This document shows, one piece after another, positions 31,001-43,799 of a DNA stretch of 64,000 nucleotides. Positions within the stretch are counted from its first letter, which is position 1. Each line of letters begins with the position of its first letter. The notes under the pieces were generated by a model that was not told where the DNA came from, searched no databases, and saw nothing but the letters and a program-made list of their open reading frames with translations. The DNA is from Haliotis asinina (Eukaryota; Mollusca; Gastropoda; Lepetellida; Haliotidae). Made by a program: the position numbers and the translations under genes. The stretch covers positions 28,196,001 to 28,260,000 of the forward strand of contig NC_090291.1 of NCBI RefSeq assembly GCF_037392515.1. The letters are read 5' to 3'.

Positions 31001-34000
31001 CAAATTAGTATGCTGGAGAAAGCAATGATAAAACACTGAAATATGCTCCCTCCATGTCTAGCAGTGCTGTCTTTCATCTCTTACAGCCTCCCTTGAGATT
31101 GACTCCGAGACGTAAGGACCGGCGATCTAGCAGTGGTGGCAAGTCTGGTATTGAGAAAGTCATGATATGGAATGAATACGAGGCCTACGTGCTCCAGGTG
31201 AAGCAGATAGCTACATCAGCTTGTGGGCCCACTGCAGTTCTCAATGTCTTGGTGAGGAGAATCTCTTGATCTTCTTCAACTCTGATAGGAAATAGGTTAT
31301 GGTTCATTGTGTAATATTATATGCATTTATTGTCATATACATGTATGCATAAGGGAAGCTTCAAAAACAACAATGTATCAAGAGAACTGATACCCCATAG
31401 TTCATTTCTTATCTTGCTATACTTTTTAAATGCTATGCTGTGCATTATGGTAAGGATTTGCAAAGTTTAGATTTCCTGTGTTGTGTTTAGTTGCTGAATG
31501 AAGATAACAGCTAGTGACAAATATACTGGGTCCACCTTGTTTGTGTTTAATTAGCTGGACATGTCCATCACACACTCCCATCTATGTTGCTGTATTTTTT
31601 AAAAAGATATCAACCTTGTGCTGAACAAGGCGGCAAGTTATCAAATGAATCTGATGGTAATGTTTTACATCTGATGTAATGTTTTACATCTGATGTAATG
31701 TTTTACATCTGATGGTAATGTTTTACATCTGATGTAATGTTTTACATCTGATGTAATGTTTTACATCTGATGTAATGTTTTACATCTGATGTAATGTTTT
31801 ACATCTGATGTAATGTTTTACATCTGATGGTAATGTTTTACATCTGATGGTAATGTTTCACTTAAGTAGATTTCTTGATACCTGTTCGAAAGGAAATATT
31901 TGACCACTCATGTGAACAAAGCTGGTTCAAGAATGAAGGAAATGAATGATAAAAGCAGTGTTTGAGTTCCGACTTGTTACCATGGTTACTGAGACTTATC
32001 AAGTGTTATATATTTATTAGCAGTGTATCATGTTATAGTGGCGTTGGTTTTCCCCAGTACTGACTGGGTGAGATGCACCGTGGCAGGCACGGTATATGTG
32101 GCATTGTCTAACGGTCTGATGCAGGTCTGGAATACAGGTACTGCTTGTGTTTGTAGCCGTTAGACTAAGAGAGTATTAAGTTGACTGTTTCGAACTGTGT
32201 CAAAATGCACTTTCAGAAAGCATTTGATGTGTGTGTTGACAAGGATGAAGTGTGTAAGAAGATCCACACCAACCTGAGAGATGAGCTTGGCTCCATTCCT
32301 AAGTACTTGTTCTCAAGGGCTGTGGCAGGTAAGTATTCTTCTGGGGCAAAGTTTGGTTAAACCAGACTTTTCCTGTTTATCATATTACATTTTGAGTGGT
32401 GATTTAGGGTGATGAAGTACAAGGTGCTTACTATTATAATCACTAAGATATTTTGAAACAAAATAATGCTGTCAGACATGTTTAAGATGATTTCTTTATT
32501 TCAACCCCAAATGCCTGACATATTTATAATTGCCTCAGTTTAGACTTGTCATCTCTTATCTTATTCCACAACTCATAAAGGAAATTTGATGAAGTACCAA
32601 TGCTGCTGCTGAATGTGATTCATACCTGGATGGTGTAGGTGGAATAGCCTGCTGGTTAAAGTGTTCGTTCGATGAAAGACCTGGCTTTGATTTCTCTGGA
32701 TCAACTTGTCACAGTACTGATCTCAGGACTGTTACAAACAGCTGATGCAGTTTTTTCATCAGTTAATAATACAGACAGAACACAATGCAGCCTTTAACAA
32801 CTTGGACTTGCACATTGCATTGTCTATTTCTAGGCACCACGGCAGAGGATTTGCTGCATGGTATAGAGAGTCTGACTCAGGGCAGGATACGTGGTCGTTT
32901 CTTCCACTTCTGGCCATCCAGGGATGTGCATCTGCTCAAATGGCTGGGGCAGTGGATGAAGAAAGGTGTGTATATTGGAGCTAAAAGTTTACTCAATTTG
33001 TCATGGTCAGGTCTATGAAACATTTCTAACTGGTAGTAACTGCACTCTCTTTCAAATTCTTAGGTAAGGTTTGGAATCTAAACTTACTGTCAGAGATCCT
33101 CGGTTTGTATTGAATATGGATAATGGAATGAAAACCGACTTGCATTGTTTGGTATTGGGGGTCATGATGTACTGCTGTGTTGTGAACCTAGGTGCTGTGC
33201 CTCTTGCGACTCTCAACCTGCAGAAGGGGGTGAAGGCTGGTTGGACTGTCCCTGACGCATGGCACCATCAGATGGTCTATGGTGTCAGCTCTAAAGGTAT
33301 TGTCTTAAGTGGAAAAAATGTGTATAAATGATGCTTCTATCAGCATTTTGTATTGATGTGATTGCTATAAATTCTGAATCTGTTAGTCTGTAATCTTTCT
33401 GGTTTTGTTTAGTCAGATTGTTTAGTTATGGTATTTGTTGACATTTTCATTGGTTAGTAATCACAAGATCTCCTGATCTGAATAACACCTGCGTCTACTG
33501 AAATGTATGTTAAAGATGATATTTGTAGTATATTAAGGCTTATGTCTGGCCTATTATTTTTTTATAAGTGATTGAGACTGTGTCTACATACAGCGTGATA
33601 TTGGTCACATTAGTGAGCATGTTTGCTCTTTACATGGGGACTTGGAAATTTTATGGACATGACTTTATTACTCACTATGCAGAGTTGCCTCCCTTAGTTA
33701 ACTCAGTCCTGTCAAGGCTTTGGATCCAACAGTCATCTTGGATTAGGGATCTGGGTCTGTTATATCCATACTAATGCAACATTTTGAGGGGACTAAAGGC
33801 AAATTCTTCTATGATTGCTACTATTCTAATGTGACTGGGGTGGTGTGGTAGCCTAGTAGTTAATATGTTCATTTGTCACCCAGATGATCCAGGTTTGATT
33901 TTCCACATGGGCACAATGTGTGAAGCCTGTTTCTGTTGTCCCCTGCCGTGATATTGGTGGAATATTGCTAAAAGCAGCATAATACCCAACTCACACACTC

Positions 34001-35144
34001 TCACTCTAACCTGATTGATCAATTGAACTTTCTGTAACAGCCACAGATTCAAACAGTGGTTTCAAGGACACATCACCAAGAAAGCTTACATTTTCATGAA
34101 ATTACTTAGTATTTCATTCACTTTTGTGTGGGTTGTTGTTAGACATATATTGTTTCAAGAAGATCAGCAGTAGTTTCCTGATTCAAATCTGCTTCCTGTT
34201 TGGTTTATTCCTGTCAAGTTCGTAGGCATTTGAACTGTGTGTACCGGTATATGTATGTATGGTGCAGTTTGCGTGAGCCCAACCTTTACATATACAGGTG
34301 TGTACCTGACTAATCCTCTGGAGAACGTGGCAGAGGAGACTGTACTTGAACAACTGGTTAGTGATTCCATACTTCTGGTTAGACGGCAGGATGTGGTCAA
34401 CCGTTTCCGTGACAACACTGACCTCGGGGAGATTATTCGACATCCAGATGATAGATGGCGAACTCTAAATGTTCTTGGTATGAACTTTCTTTAACTTTGT
34501 TTTTGTTGATGACCTTAAGAATGGCAAAATTCTTAGTGCATTATGTAATTGTGTATGTAAATTATTTTTGTCAATATGTATATTTTCTTTAATTTAAAAC
34601 TTACATGCACCGCAAAACACAATTTTGCAGATTCTGATACCTTTCAGTATGGACTTAAAATAACAAATTGTCAAATGATCGTTGTGTTAATTATGTTTGA
34701 TTTTTGGTTTCATCTGAGCTTTAAGTCTTTTCTCAATTTGATAAAATAGTGACCAAACTGTAAACATGTGTGATTACGTGTATTTGTGTAAATTATTATG
34801 AAACCAACATGTTACGAATTTCATCCCCAAAATTAGGAATGTTTGCTGCAGTTTGCATGACGTATTGTCACTATAGTAATATTAGAACTTGTGGAGTCAC
34901 TAGATTGAGGGGAACAACTAAGCTTGTTGATTTGATATTTTCCCTCCTTCCAGGCCAAGTTGTGAATGTCTTGCGAGAATCCAACATGCCACACCCAGTG
35001 TACAGAGCTCAGTTGACGTCCCACATCTCCATCCCTGCTGTGTACAAGGCTGGCATCACCCTCTTCGTCCAGGGAGAGTCTGATCTGTGGCAGGAACTGA
35101 CTGATGCATCTGATTTGCCACCACGAGACTCCCCACAAACTTGA
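25876..35144 (+). CDS. Large protein with C-terminal C39-like (papain-fold) peptidase domain
   Basis: Eight coding exons splice in frame: 25879-28085, 29898-30021, 31087-31251, 32217-32328, 32834-32965, 33192-33296, 34298-34477 and 34954-35144. They give 1,071 residues. Residues 1-735 are low-complexity, acidic, Ser/Asn/His-rich and probably disordered, with a proline-rich stretch at 156-164 (PKQPIPPRP) that could bind an SH3 domain. Residues about 800-1065 form a globular domain. Gln817 lies six residues before Cys823 (QIATSACGPTAVLNVL). WHHQMVYGVSSKGVYLTNP supplies His938/939 and Asn954. This Q-x5-C ... H ... N/D-P order is the active-site pattern of C39-like peptidases. There is no signal peptide or membrane segment, so it is probably cytosolic or nuclear. 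I cannot name the gene; substrate and role are unknown. The acceptor precedes the start ATG by three bases. Confidence 0.85.
29159..29432. mobile_element. hAT-type MITE, 274 bp, with 8-bp target duplication
   Basis: The duplication ctccttat is at 29,151-29,158 and again at 29,433-29,440. The termini are tagagctgtgacgata and, reversed, tagaggtgtgatgataca. The body is full of atatcgat/tcgtatcg repeats and has no coding frame. It lies in the first large intron of the C39-like gene. Confidence 0.85.
29695..29840 (-). repeat. tRNA-derived SINE, minus orientation, degenerate
   Basis: The plus strand reads gtgaatgagtgagtcagttt, then ttctgctttaaatagtatta, matching the reversed SINE tail, and ends near ccccaccacccc. 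It lies about 60 bp before coding exon 2 of the C39-like gene. Confidence 0.5.
29898..30021 (+). CDS. C39-like gene, coding exon 2
   Basis: The acceptor is tttttttaag|GTCCGG and the donor is AAAG|GTTAGC. The exon encodes SGVSEPIYEDIEPLPETEEA. YEDIEP could be a tyrosine-phosphorylation or SH2-type site, which is an inference. Confidence 0.85.
31087..31251 (+). CDS. C39-like gene, coding exon 3 (putative catalytic Cys)
   Basis: A basic Ser-rich linker (RRKDRRSSSGGK) precedes IWNEYEAYVLQVKQIATSAC and GPTAVLNVL. The putative nucleophile Cys823 is at 31,222-31,224. The acceptor is cttacag and the donor is TTG|GTGAGG. Confidence 0.88.
31655..31860. repeat. Intronic minisatellite, 19/20-bp unit
   Basis: About eleven head-to-tail copies of gtaatgttttacatctgat(g), alternating between 19- and 20-bp forms. 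It lies in the intron between coding exons 3 and 4 of the C39-like gene. Confidence 0.9.
32217..32328 (+). CDS. C39-like gene, coding exon 4
   Basis: The exon encodes KAFDVCVDKDEVCKKIHTNL, then GSIPKYLFSRAVA. The acceptor is tttcag|AAAGCA and the donor is GCAG|GTAAG. Confidence 0.88.
32630..32735 (+). repeat. tRNA-derived SINE head, degenerate
   Basis: It reads tggaatagcctgctggttaa, gtgttcgttcgatgaaagac and ggctttgatttctctgg, the same order as the better SINE copies. The tail is missing. Confidence 0.4.
32834..32965 (+). CDS. C39-like gene, coding exon 5
   Basis: The exon encodes TTAEDLLHGIESLTQGRIRG, then FFHFWPSRDVHLLKWLGQWM. The acceptor is tttctag|GCACC and the donor is AAAG|GTGTGT. Confidence 0.87.
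33192..33296 (+). CDS. C39-like gene, coding exon 6 (putative catalytic His)
   Basis: The exon encodes VPLATLNLQKGVKAGWTVPD, then AWHHQMVYGVSS with the putative catalytic His938 or His939. The acceptor is acctag|GTGCTG and the donor is AAAG|GTATTG. Confidence 0.87.
33835..34008 (+). repeat. tRNA-derived SINE
   Basis: It reads gtggtagcctagtagttaat (A-box-like), ccaggtttgattttccacat (degenerate B box), gtgaagcctgtttctgttgt and tgatattggtggaatattgc, then aactcacacactctcactc. It lies in an intron of the C39-like gene. Confidence 0.7.
34298..34477 (+). CDS. C39-like gene, coding exon 7 (putative third triad residue)
   Basis: The exon begins GVYLTNPLENVAEETVLEQL; Asn954 sits where C39-like enzymes have Asp or Asn before Pro. 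It goes on to LLVRRQDVVNRFRDNTDLGE. The acceptor is tatacag|GTGTGT and the donor is CTTG|GTATGA. Confidence 0.87.
34954..35144 (+). CDS. C39-like gene, last coding exon
   Basis: The exon encodes NVLRESNMPHPVYRAQLTSH, then SIPAVYKAGITLFV, ending ..RDSPQT and TGA at 35,142-35,144. The polypyrimidine tract and acceptor (ccctccttccag) are strong. Confidence 0.88.
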
Positions 35145-35529
35145 CACCCCTAACAGTCTCCACTACACTTTCGCTGTATTTCCACTTTTGAATTCAAGAA
35201 AATCACTGTTACTTGAAACACTTTGTCTTTGAGCACCTTTGAGAATTGAGTCAAGTTGTCAAGTGTTTGCTTCAAGGAGGAGCATGCATTTGTGAAGAAT
35301 GAGTCTTCAGTTGGTTAGAATAATCTGTGCCTGTGAGCAGTTATCATAGTCATAGTCCTTTCATAATGATATACTGATGCCATATTTTCCATATTAGTGT
35401 GCCAATCTTGTTACAGTCAGACCTTAGTGCTCACTACCTCTGCACAAAGACCTTGGAACATCTTTCAGCAAGTCAAACAAATATTGTTTGAAAACATTAA
35501 CACACCAATGGAATGAGTAGCAGCATGGG

Positions 35530-35700
35530 AGATCAGAATTCTCACCAAAACATCATGTGCAAAACATATGGAGATTGGGTCTTTCAGAAAACTGGGATAC
35601 ATATGAGGAATAACTTACCACTAGACTTGCCAAATGAATTGAAAACTTTTAAATCATTGCTGAAATTTCATTTGTTGAACAAAGCCAGCAAGGAGTAATC
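35530..35700 (+). pseudogene. LINE reverse-transcriptase C-terminal remnant
   Basis: The frame reads TYGDWVFQKTGIHMRNNLPL, then ELKTFKSLLKFHLL, the end-of-ORF2 pattern common in non-LTR retrotransposons (G-D-x-x-F ... W/R-N-x-L-P ... F-K-x-x-L-K-x-H-L). Nothing upstream continues the reverse transcriptase. It falls in the probable 3' UTR of the C39-like gene. Confidence 0.5.
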
Positions 35701-36779
35701 AGAGCTATGTCTCAAAGCAATTTTGTGCTGTATTTTCCAACTGGACACCAGAGTTATTTAAGTATCATTTCTATTTATTGATTGAACATTATCCAACTTA
35801 AAAGGAGCTTTCTCGGGCTTAATTTGCACCTTTTTCAAAATGGTTGCTTCCATTCCAGACTACGTTTTCAAAACTATCAATGCAAAATTTGAAATCCATA
35901 CAAAAGGAAATAGTTGAATGTTCATTGAATGTCCACTTCAAGACTGAGCCTGCTTGGCAGAACTCAACCTGGCCTATGAATAGGTTTTGCCATTCTAACT
36001 TTTCATCGAGATAAGGGTGTAATTCTGATGGAATCGGTTATCCAGCCTTGAACCATTATTGAGAATAATTCTTGAGAAATTTGCATGATTGCATGTCCAC
36101 AAAACACATTCCACTAGTCATTTTCCCATTGTTTCCCACCCAGATAGGCAGGCTGAAGGTCAAGCGGATGTGAATGTATATGGATGTATTCACAAATTTG
36201 TTCAGGAGTAAGGAGGACTGAGATCTGACCTGAATAAGATTGCAGTTATGCAAGCTTTAGGCCGGTTCTATGCAGCTCACCTTAAACTGGCATTTTCGCC
36301 GTTCTTTAATCTGCTACAAATTACTGGCATATGGTTGAAATAGTTACTGGGAGATTTGTGTTAGATATGAAATATTTGTGCATAGTTACTTTCTTGTTAT
36401 CTTTTACCTGAGTATTTGATAAACCAGGTAAATTAAAACTGCCACATCTTACATAGGTGCCAAGAATCTGTCATCAGATGATGCATGTTCTGATGGTTAA
36501 GGATGAAGTAATATGGAAATATATGGTTAGTGATGACCATGAAAGGCTTCGAAGCGTAATGTTGGTGGCAAGGAGTTTTCAGCTGATCTCGACCTTACAG
36601 AGAAGTGTTTCTTAGTGATATACCCTACATCCTGAAATGTGGCAGAAACAGACCTTTGTGAAGAGAGCAAATAATTCTTTGATACCTTTGAATATACTGT
36701 CAGTGTACTATCAGTAAATTGATAACAGTTTAACCTTAATAATCTGGAACCTGTTATCAACCTTATCAGGACCATGGGG

Positions 36780-36785
36780 AATAAA
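36780..36785 (+). terminator. Candidate poly(A) signal AATAAA, C39-like gene
   Basis: This is the first AATAAA I found after the stop codon at 35,144 and would give a 3' UTR of about 1.6 kb. There is no other support. Confidence 0.25.
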
Positions 36786-36799
36786 GTGTATGTGTCCAG

Positions 36800-39700
36800 T
36801 GTTCACGAATAGCGTCTGACCCTCTGACAAGTCTGGCAAATTCGCCTGTGGTCAGATAGAAATCACCAAACCTTTCTTGATACCTGCTCTTGACACTCCA
36901 CAAATAATGTTCAACTAGAAGACAATGAATTTTCTGTTGATTTTTATTATAACTTGCTCATGTTTATGTAGGGCTGGTAACAGTTGGATAAGCTGTGTGG
37001 AAAGAAACTAATTGTAAACATTTTGTTTCATATTTATATTGAAGGGACCTGATTGTGAATATATGCAGGTATCCCAGTAAAACAAGTATGGTTCTGCTAT
37101 TCATGTGAGTATTAAACTAACAGATGTTATCTTACATAGATAGTAGACTTCTCATTTATGTATAACAAATTGGATACTCATTTTGCATTTGAGGCCTGTA
37201 TGGTTGTCTCATCCAAACTTGAGTAAGCATTGGTGCTGTTTTCACAGAAATCATTGAAAATTGATTGTTCTGATTGTTAGAGAAAAACGTGAGCAATCTT
37301 CAGAGGAGGAAAACTGAGCCTGTTTTATGTGTACATTTGACTTGTGCTACAGGAGTGAATGAGACTTGTGAATGTGCTGTTGTATATATTGTTTTACTTT
37401 GTTACACTGTAGACCTGCTGTTGATCATGCTGTGTCCTCCACCACGCTGTGCTGGGACTGACCATAATATACTTCTCTCTCACAGCCATCATTTGTCCAC
37501 TGTCACATGGAGACAATACCTGACATCTCAGCACCATACTCACATTAATCTTCAGTGCAAAACGTTTACACAAATCTGTTTACATATTTCTCCGACCCTA
37601 GGGAATTGAAAATTTGAAGTGTATCTGAAGCTTTCTTTTCTATTCTAATGTATTCAATTATATGTTTTCCATGAAATACTTGTAGCACAGGATTAGTGAT
37701 CTGGCCAAACAATGATAGGTTAAAGAGAAGACAAGAACAACTAACATGGAGGAACAAGAGAAAAAGGACACCTATAACTGCAGATGATATTTTTATGAAC
37801 AGAAAAAAGAAATCTGAGATGTGTTTTTGGTTGTTAAGCACACACACAAATCTGTAAATAAGAAAATATAGTACTGAGTGAGGTTGAGGTGTTCTGATAC
37901 CTAGATTCACTTGTGTTCCTTGTGAACCTGTCCCTTCGATGTGCTGAAGGAATCTCAAGAGATAATTTTTGTTGAACAGAACAGGTTTGTAAATTTCAGA
38001 TTTACAGTCTTTGTATCCAGATCATTATCTGGCATTGTGTACAGGTTCTAATTTTCATCCTGTACATGTACAGTTCCCAACACAACATCCTGTACATGTT
38101 TGGTTCAACCTTAAAAGAACAGGTACACTTCTCAGGATGTGTCTGTGTCACTCTTAAATTATGTTCCTCTAGATAACAACGTTCGACCAAGATATATCAA
38201 GTTCAAGCCAACAGTGATTGTTTATAAGTTTTCCCTGGCATCACTGAATCCTTGTCATGAAAGCAGACTTTGCCAGAGTCTGGTTCTCAGCAGTTGTATA
38301 CAGTGTTCTTGAGCCTCCTTTAACCAAGTGACCCAAGTTGTTCCTTGGTTCAAGGTAAATGTTAAAAGATCTTGACAGAAATTTTAGCACTGTGTGCACT
38401 TTGGCCATTGTTATGTTTTGGATTTTACCGAATTGAAGTATAAATTGGGGCCCTATCCAGAGAATAATTTACTTCAGGTGTCTGATGATGAGGTCCTGGT
38501 AATATTCCAGAGACCTATTATATCAGTGTAACAGAAATCAGGCCAGTATTCTTTCTTGTGGTCGAAAGGTGGTATTAACACTTACATATTTATTATGAAT
38601 TTATTTTCTCTGCTCACATATGGCCATTGGGTGTATGTTTAAAATTGAAACTAACATGAAAAATCGTGGAAGGAGTGCTGAGTGTGTGTGAAAGGTTTTT
38701 ATTTGCTTTATGGAAATGTAGATAATGAAATATCCACTTACCGATTCTCAAGGATGCAGCCTACAAGCGTAAATGTGGTGATAGAATTCTACATGCTACT
38801 GTTAGCCTGTGTGGCCCAAAGATGATTGTTGCTTTTGTTTACACAAATATTTAGCATAATACTGGTATTATTTCAGTGTGCTTGCTCCTCCTGATCATGA
38901 CTGGTCTTTGCTGAGACTGGTGTTACTCTGTGAGAAAGTGGATTTAATTCATCACGGATCACATAGATGTGTTAGAGATGTACATTTAACCCTGATACTT
39001 TGCTATGTACATTGTGACATACATAATTAACGGAGTTGTTGACCTGTGATTTTACTGTTTTGTCTGCAAAAACCAGTGGATTAAAATCAGTGGTATTCAA
39101 GTTAGTAGCAATTTAGTATTGGTAGTTTTGAAAGAGCTATTCGCAGTATTTCTCACCTTCACTAAATAGGCAAAGAGAGATGAAGGGATTCTTTTGATTC
39201 TAAATGCTTGGGTGGACAGATAAGTGTAATAGTATTCTCAATGCAATTGGTCAGTGTCATTATTTTTTTTTTAATTTATGATGTTAAAAAAATAGTCCTC
39301 TTAACCAGGGCTTCATTGACATTTCTCTGAGGGGTAACATGTCTCCTTTTTACTTATTTCTGTGGCAAATGTAAAACGTCCTAACATCATTTTCTTCATG
39401 ATACAAAGAATTTGTGCATATTCAAATAAGGATGTCTTACTTGTCTGTGGACTACTACATAATTTCCACCTATGGTTTCAAACTGCAAATAATCTTGGAT
39501 TGCAATTCATATCTTCTCATTAAGAAGCTATTAAAGTTAGCACTAATAATAAAGTAGAGCTAGTGGAGAGTGAAATTGTCACTCTTCAATAAAAAGTCCA
39601 GTAAACGTTAACATCACGCATTGTGTCTTAAGATCAGGGCAAGTCACTCTCTTGAAGTCACTTGCCCTATGGCTTTTCAAAATATTTTTGAACCCCTGTT

Positions 39701-42700
39701 TGTTCGAAAAAGGGAGAAGACGGGTCACCCTGTCATTGATTAAATATGAGTCTCTAGTTTCCAGTAAGGGCTACATGTTGGATTGGATCCCAGTCTAAGC
39801 ACCTATGGTCATTGGTTTCCCAGTGACAATCCATAGCCAACTGTTGCATTTAGCTTCCCTGAAGCAGTAACCGAAGAGAAGTATCCTACGGTCATTTCTG
39901 TTAGTTTGTGAACCAGTGGGCCACCATAAAAGCATGTACACTGGTGCAGAGAATCCTGGGTTTTTGCAGACAAGATACTAGTGTGTATGAACTGAGGAAG
40001 TCGGCTACTGAAGTAGTGTGACCATCATGAAGGTGACAGCATCTTATGTACAGTGTGTGGTAGTAGACAAGAAGCCGAGAGAATGTGTATAAATATTGGT
40101 GGCCTATTTCTTGTTGCTGGAGCAACATCCTCTTGCTTTCAACATAATATGTATTTAACATACATGTAAATGCATTATTTATGAATAAATGATTACCTGA
40201 ATACTAGTGTACTTGTTGCTAATATATACTTGCAGTGTCCAGGCCTACTCACAACCCTGCCCAAATTAAATGATTGCTTCTGTGGCCTAGTGGCCCGTGA
40301 AGACCAGTGTATAGTAACCCGTAATTAACGCAAGACGCCAGCTTGTCCAAAGAGGCAACTGAAAGGATGAGAATGACTGGCCATCTGTTTACATAAGTTC
40401 CCATGTTGTCAGTCTGTCGATTGGCCCGGTCGTACTCCATTATTTATAGACGGTTGCCATACAGTTTGAGAGTGGCGTTTAAAATAAATATCCGTGGCCA
40501 AGTAAACAGAATTTTGTTCGACCAAGTTGCCAGTCGTTCCACGAGAGATGTTGCACTCCTGTTGCTCTGCCTGGTGAGCAACGTCATGGGGATGAAACAA
40601 CTGGTCTACCCTGAGAGAACACCCCAAATGCATCTGTGGGGACAACAGGAAATACTTTTAAACATATTCTTCGAACCAGAATATACAGCATGTTTCTATT
40701 AGATTGATCAAGTGTGTGGTTTTCAGAAATACGCACTGATGAATTATCTGTACAGCCCGAGAGTAGCACTTCAAAGCAATGGCGGGCATAGTTCTTCAGG
40801 AAGGACTTGACACTAATGACCTCGGTGTATCATGACACGTATCATTTACAATTCGAAAAGCTAGGGCGAGATGGTCGTTTAAGATTTTCTCTCTGATGTA
40901 AAGAAGGTCATTTATGTATATACGCGTGCCTATACCCACCCACAGAAACACAAGTACCATCTAATTTTTTCCCAGAATCTCATTGTTCATTTGTAAACCA
41001 ATTACGTCTCAATTACGCATGAAAAAGCTGTTGTAGTTCAATATAAACCCACTTCAGCGTGACGAGAGGACACTTTATCCATTAGTCTATACTGTACCGC
41101 CACTAAACACAATGGGGACCTGATAAATCGATTATGTTATTGTTGTTTAAAGAAGTTATCCTTTCCAGTTTTGTAGCAACTCCAATCTTGGCTGTCAAGT
41201 TGAATAGTCTGACATGTCCCTGTTCCTTAGACGTGAATTTAAATAATTTTTGAAGACGAAAGCTATCACTCAGCCTCGGCTATCTTAAGCCGGTTTTGTT
41301 TAAACATTCAGAGACTGACTGCCTATGAGTTATGTGACATTTTGTAGGTTGCGAACAGCTATGTTTTTGTGTGTGTGTGTATTAAAGAAATGTACGGATT
41401 CGAGCATCTTGCTTCATGTGATGTAGCCATCAGTTAAAATATATGCTATAGAGTATAGTAGTATATTGCATTGCCGAAAAACTCGCAGAGCTAATGTGAA
41501 TGATATAATTTAAGGAAATGCTTAACAGCTCAAAATGGTGAGTGGAGCCCTTTTCTCCAACTCACGATAGTCTGAAGAACTGGCAACGGCATTCGTAAGC
41601 TTGTGGTCAGCTATACAGAGTTACGAAATGTTTCACGTACTCTTTGTGGATCGGGACCCTGGGTCGAGTTGACTACAGGTGAATAATCTGGTTAACTTAA
41701 GGGAACGTGACCGCTTGCTTAACATGTTTCTCCTCGACGGCACAAGCTTAATCAAGTCAAATGAGAATCCATGTCTAACTCGAAGCATTTGTGAAATAAC
41801 TCAAAGGTAAACTATAATATCCATCAAAAGTGCATGTGAACGGCTTTGTTTTGGTGTAAAGTTTTGTTAATAAGTTTCATTGAGTTTCACCAGTTATTGA
41901 ACTCTCGACAATAAACATTTCACCTTTACAAATTTCTTTTACAACACATCGGTTCCTGTGTAAAGAGTACCTTTAAGCAGTGTCGAGCATTTTAAAAATC
42001 TAGTTAAGAACAGGTGACTGGAATAAGTGCTACATTTACACTAGTCGGTCTAAACATTTGATATGTGGTAGATCATATCACAGTGGGTCATCTTGTTTTA
42101 ATTCCAAGAATACGAACATATGGCAACTGTTCAAATGTATTTTTGATGTCTAGAATGACATATACATGTGTAAGGTATGAACATTCGCCAAATTTACATA
42201 CGTTTGCCTTCCTAAGGATATATTCATGTTTCAATCTTATTAAAGATGGTGATAAATGTATTGGACAAAATATGTAATCAAGTATTTCCTCATTCTGTTT
42301 TCACGCGGGTGACTCAAGTCATTTCTTGGTATGACTTGAGTAACCTCTGTGGGAAGAGAATGGTATTTCCTGAGCTATCAACTTTTCTTTTCATGCTTGG
42401 GAATAACCGCAATTCCAGTCACTGCATACGCGATAAAAATGCCTGTGCGTGCGGCAATCAACGGATGTCATGTGTTTGTAATGGGCAGCATCATATTACT
42501 AACGTACGCAAATCCGCCCACAGCATGTTTTCCTACTGTATTTACGTTTATTTCAATGTCGTACCATCCGGATTTTTGGTCCCGTGAATGTTGTTGTTTT
42601 AAAGTAGTTGGAACAGGGGGTTGTGGTGGTATCTCTCATTTCGTGGAGGTGGTGGTGGTGATAGGTCTCATAGTGGAGGTAGTGGTGGCTGTGGTGGTAC

Positions 42701-43790
42701 GATTTTGCGCAGTAGAGTTGGTGGTGAGACGGTCTTATTCAGTGTAGATAGTGGTGCTGTTTCATGCAGAAGAGGTTGTGGTGGTGATGGTAGTGGTCCT
42801 GCCGGTGCCCCGTGTGTATTGACCAAAGCTGCATTGTTGAGTTCCAGTATTGTACAAATACAATCTTGTTTTACTTGTATATATGTCTCGAACAAAGGAA
42901 ATCAGATTTCCAAAAACGCTGAAATGAACTTTCTTCCTTGTAGAGAGGGTGGGAGTTGTGGAGCTCAATACGATGACCTCTCTTCATGTTTTTGACCTGA
43001 GAACAGAACGTAAGTAATTGCATGTCAACAAATACACCCAGAAGATGTAAGTCCGTCCTATCATCACATTATCCTCTTGCAAACCTGGTTCAGTGTATTC
43101 TATACTAAAATTATTCAAAATTAACCATTAGGTTATTAAAATGTATCCCTTGACAACCGCGATCACTTTACTCTGTCAGACATTCAAACAAAACTCTATT
43201 GTCACTTAATGTGTACATAATCATGATCCCAAACTTTCACTTGAAAAAGTCATATTTGTCGTCCAAGTTTGAAGTGTAATACTATTCCTAATCCAGTGCT
43301 TTTTTCTGAATGGCAAATGTATCTAGAAGAAAATGTTTGTGCAGATCTTCCCTATCTCCGGTTTATTTCACTACAAATTTAATCGCGAATAACGGGTGTC
43401 TAACGTAAAGTTGACGGTCTACAGATGATCTCGGGGAGTTCATATAACGCTCAATATAGACTCCCTGCTGTTCTGTATATACCTGATGACAATTGGTGAC
43501 AGTGGGTGTAGTGAGCTTGATGAAATCCACACCGTCAAAGCAACACCCATTAGAAACATACCAGGAAGCACGTATGTATCCGAACATTCATACGTACTTA
43601 GACTATACATAGCCATCTTCATGTTGCACAGACTCACATGACGCTTACTAACAGGAAGGTGTTAAAGGTATCTTCAAAAACCCTTTGGCTAATAATTTTC
43701 TCGCTTACGGAGCCTGGGAATTAATTGCCAAAGATAAACTTTAAAAATAGAACAAAGGATAACATGCTTGAAATGATTTTAACAACGAAA
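36800..43790. other. Intergenic, no supportable gene
   Basis: The stretch is AT-rich. A hairpin with arms agggcaagt and acttgccct near 39,636-39,668 has a diverged inverted relative at about 5,025-5,095. A GGT-rich patch at 42,640-42,810 creates long spurious frames. Minus- and plus-strand frames at 40.4-40.77 kb show no motif I recognise. Confidence 0.4.
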
Positions 43791-43799
43791 ATAATACTG

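Noticed and set aside
37274..37958. Plus- and minus-strand frames of 111 and 130 residues
   Set aside because: They show no motifs and no acceptor or donor support, with transposon-free AT-rich sequence around them. They are chance frames.
42349..42995. Val/Gly-rich frames of 113-132 residues
   Set aside because: They come from a GGT/GTG simple-repeat patch. There is no domain, no splice support, and the overlapping frames are equally long.
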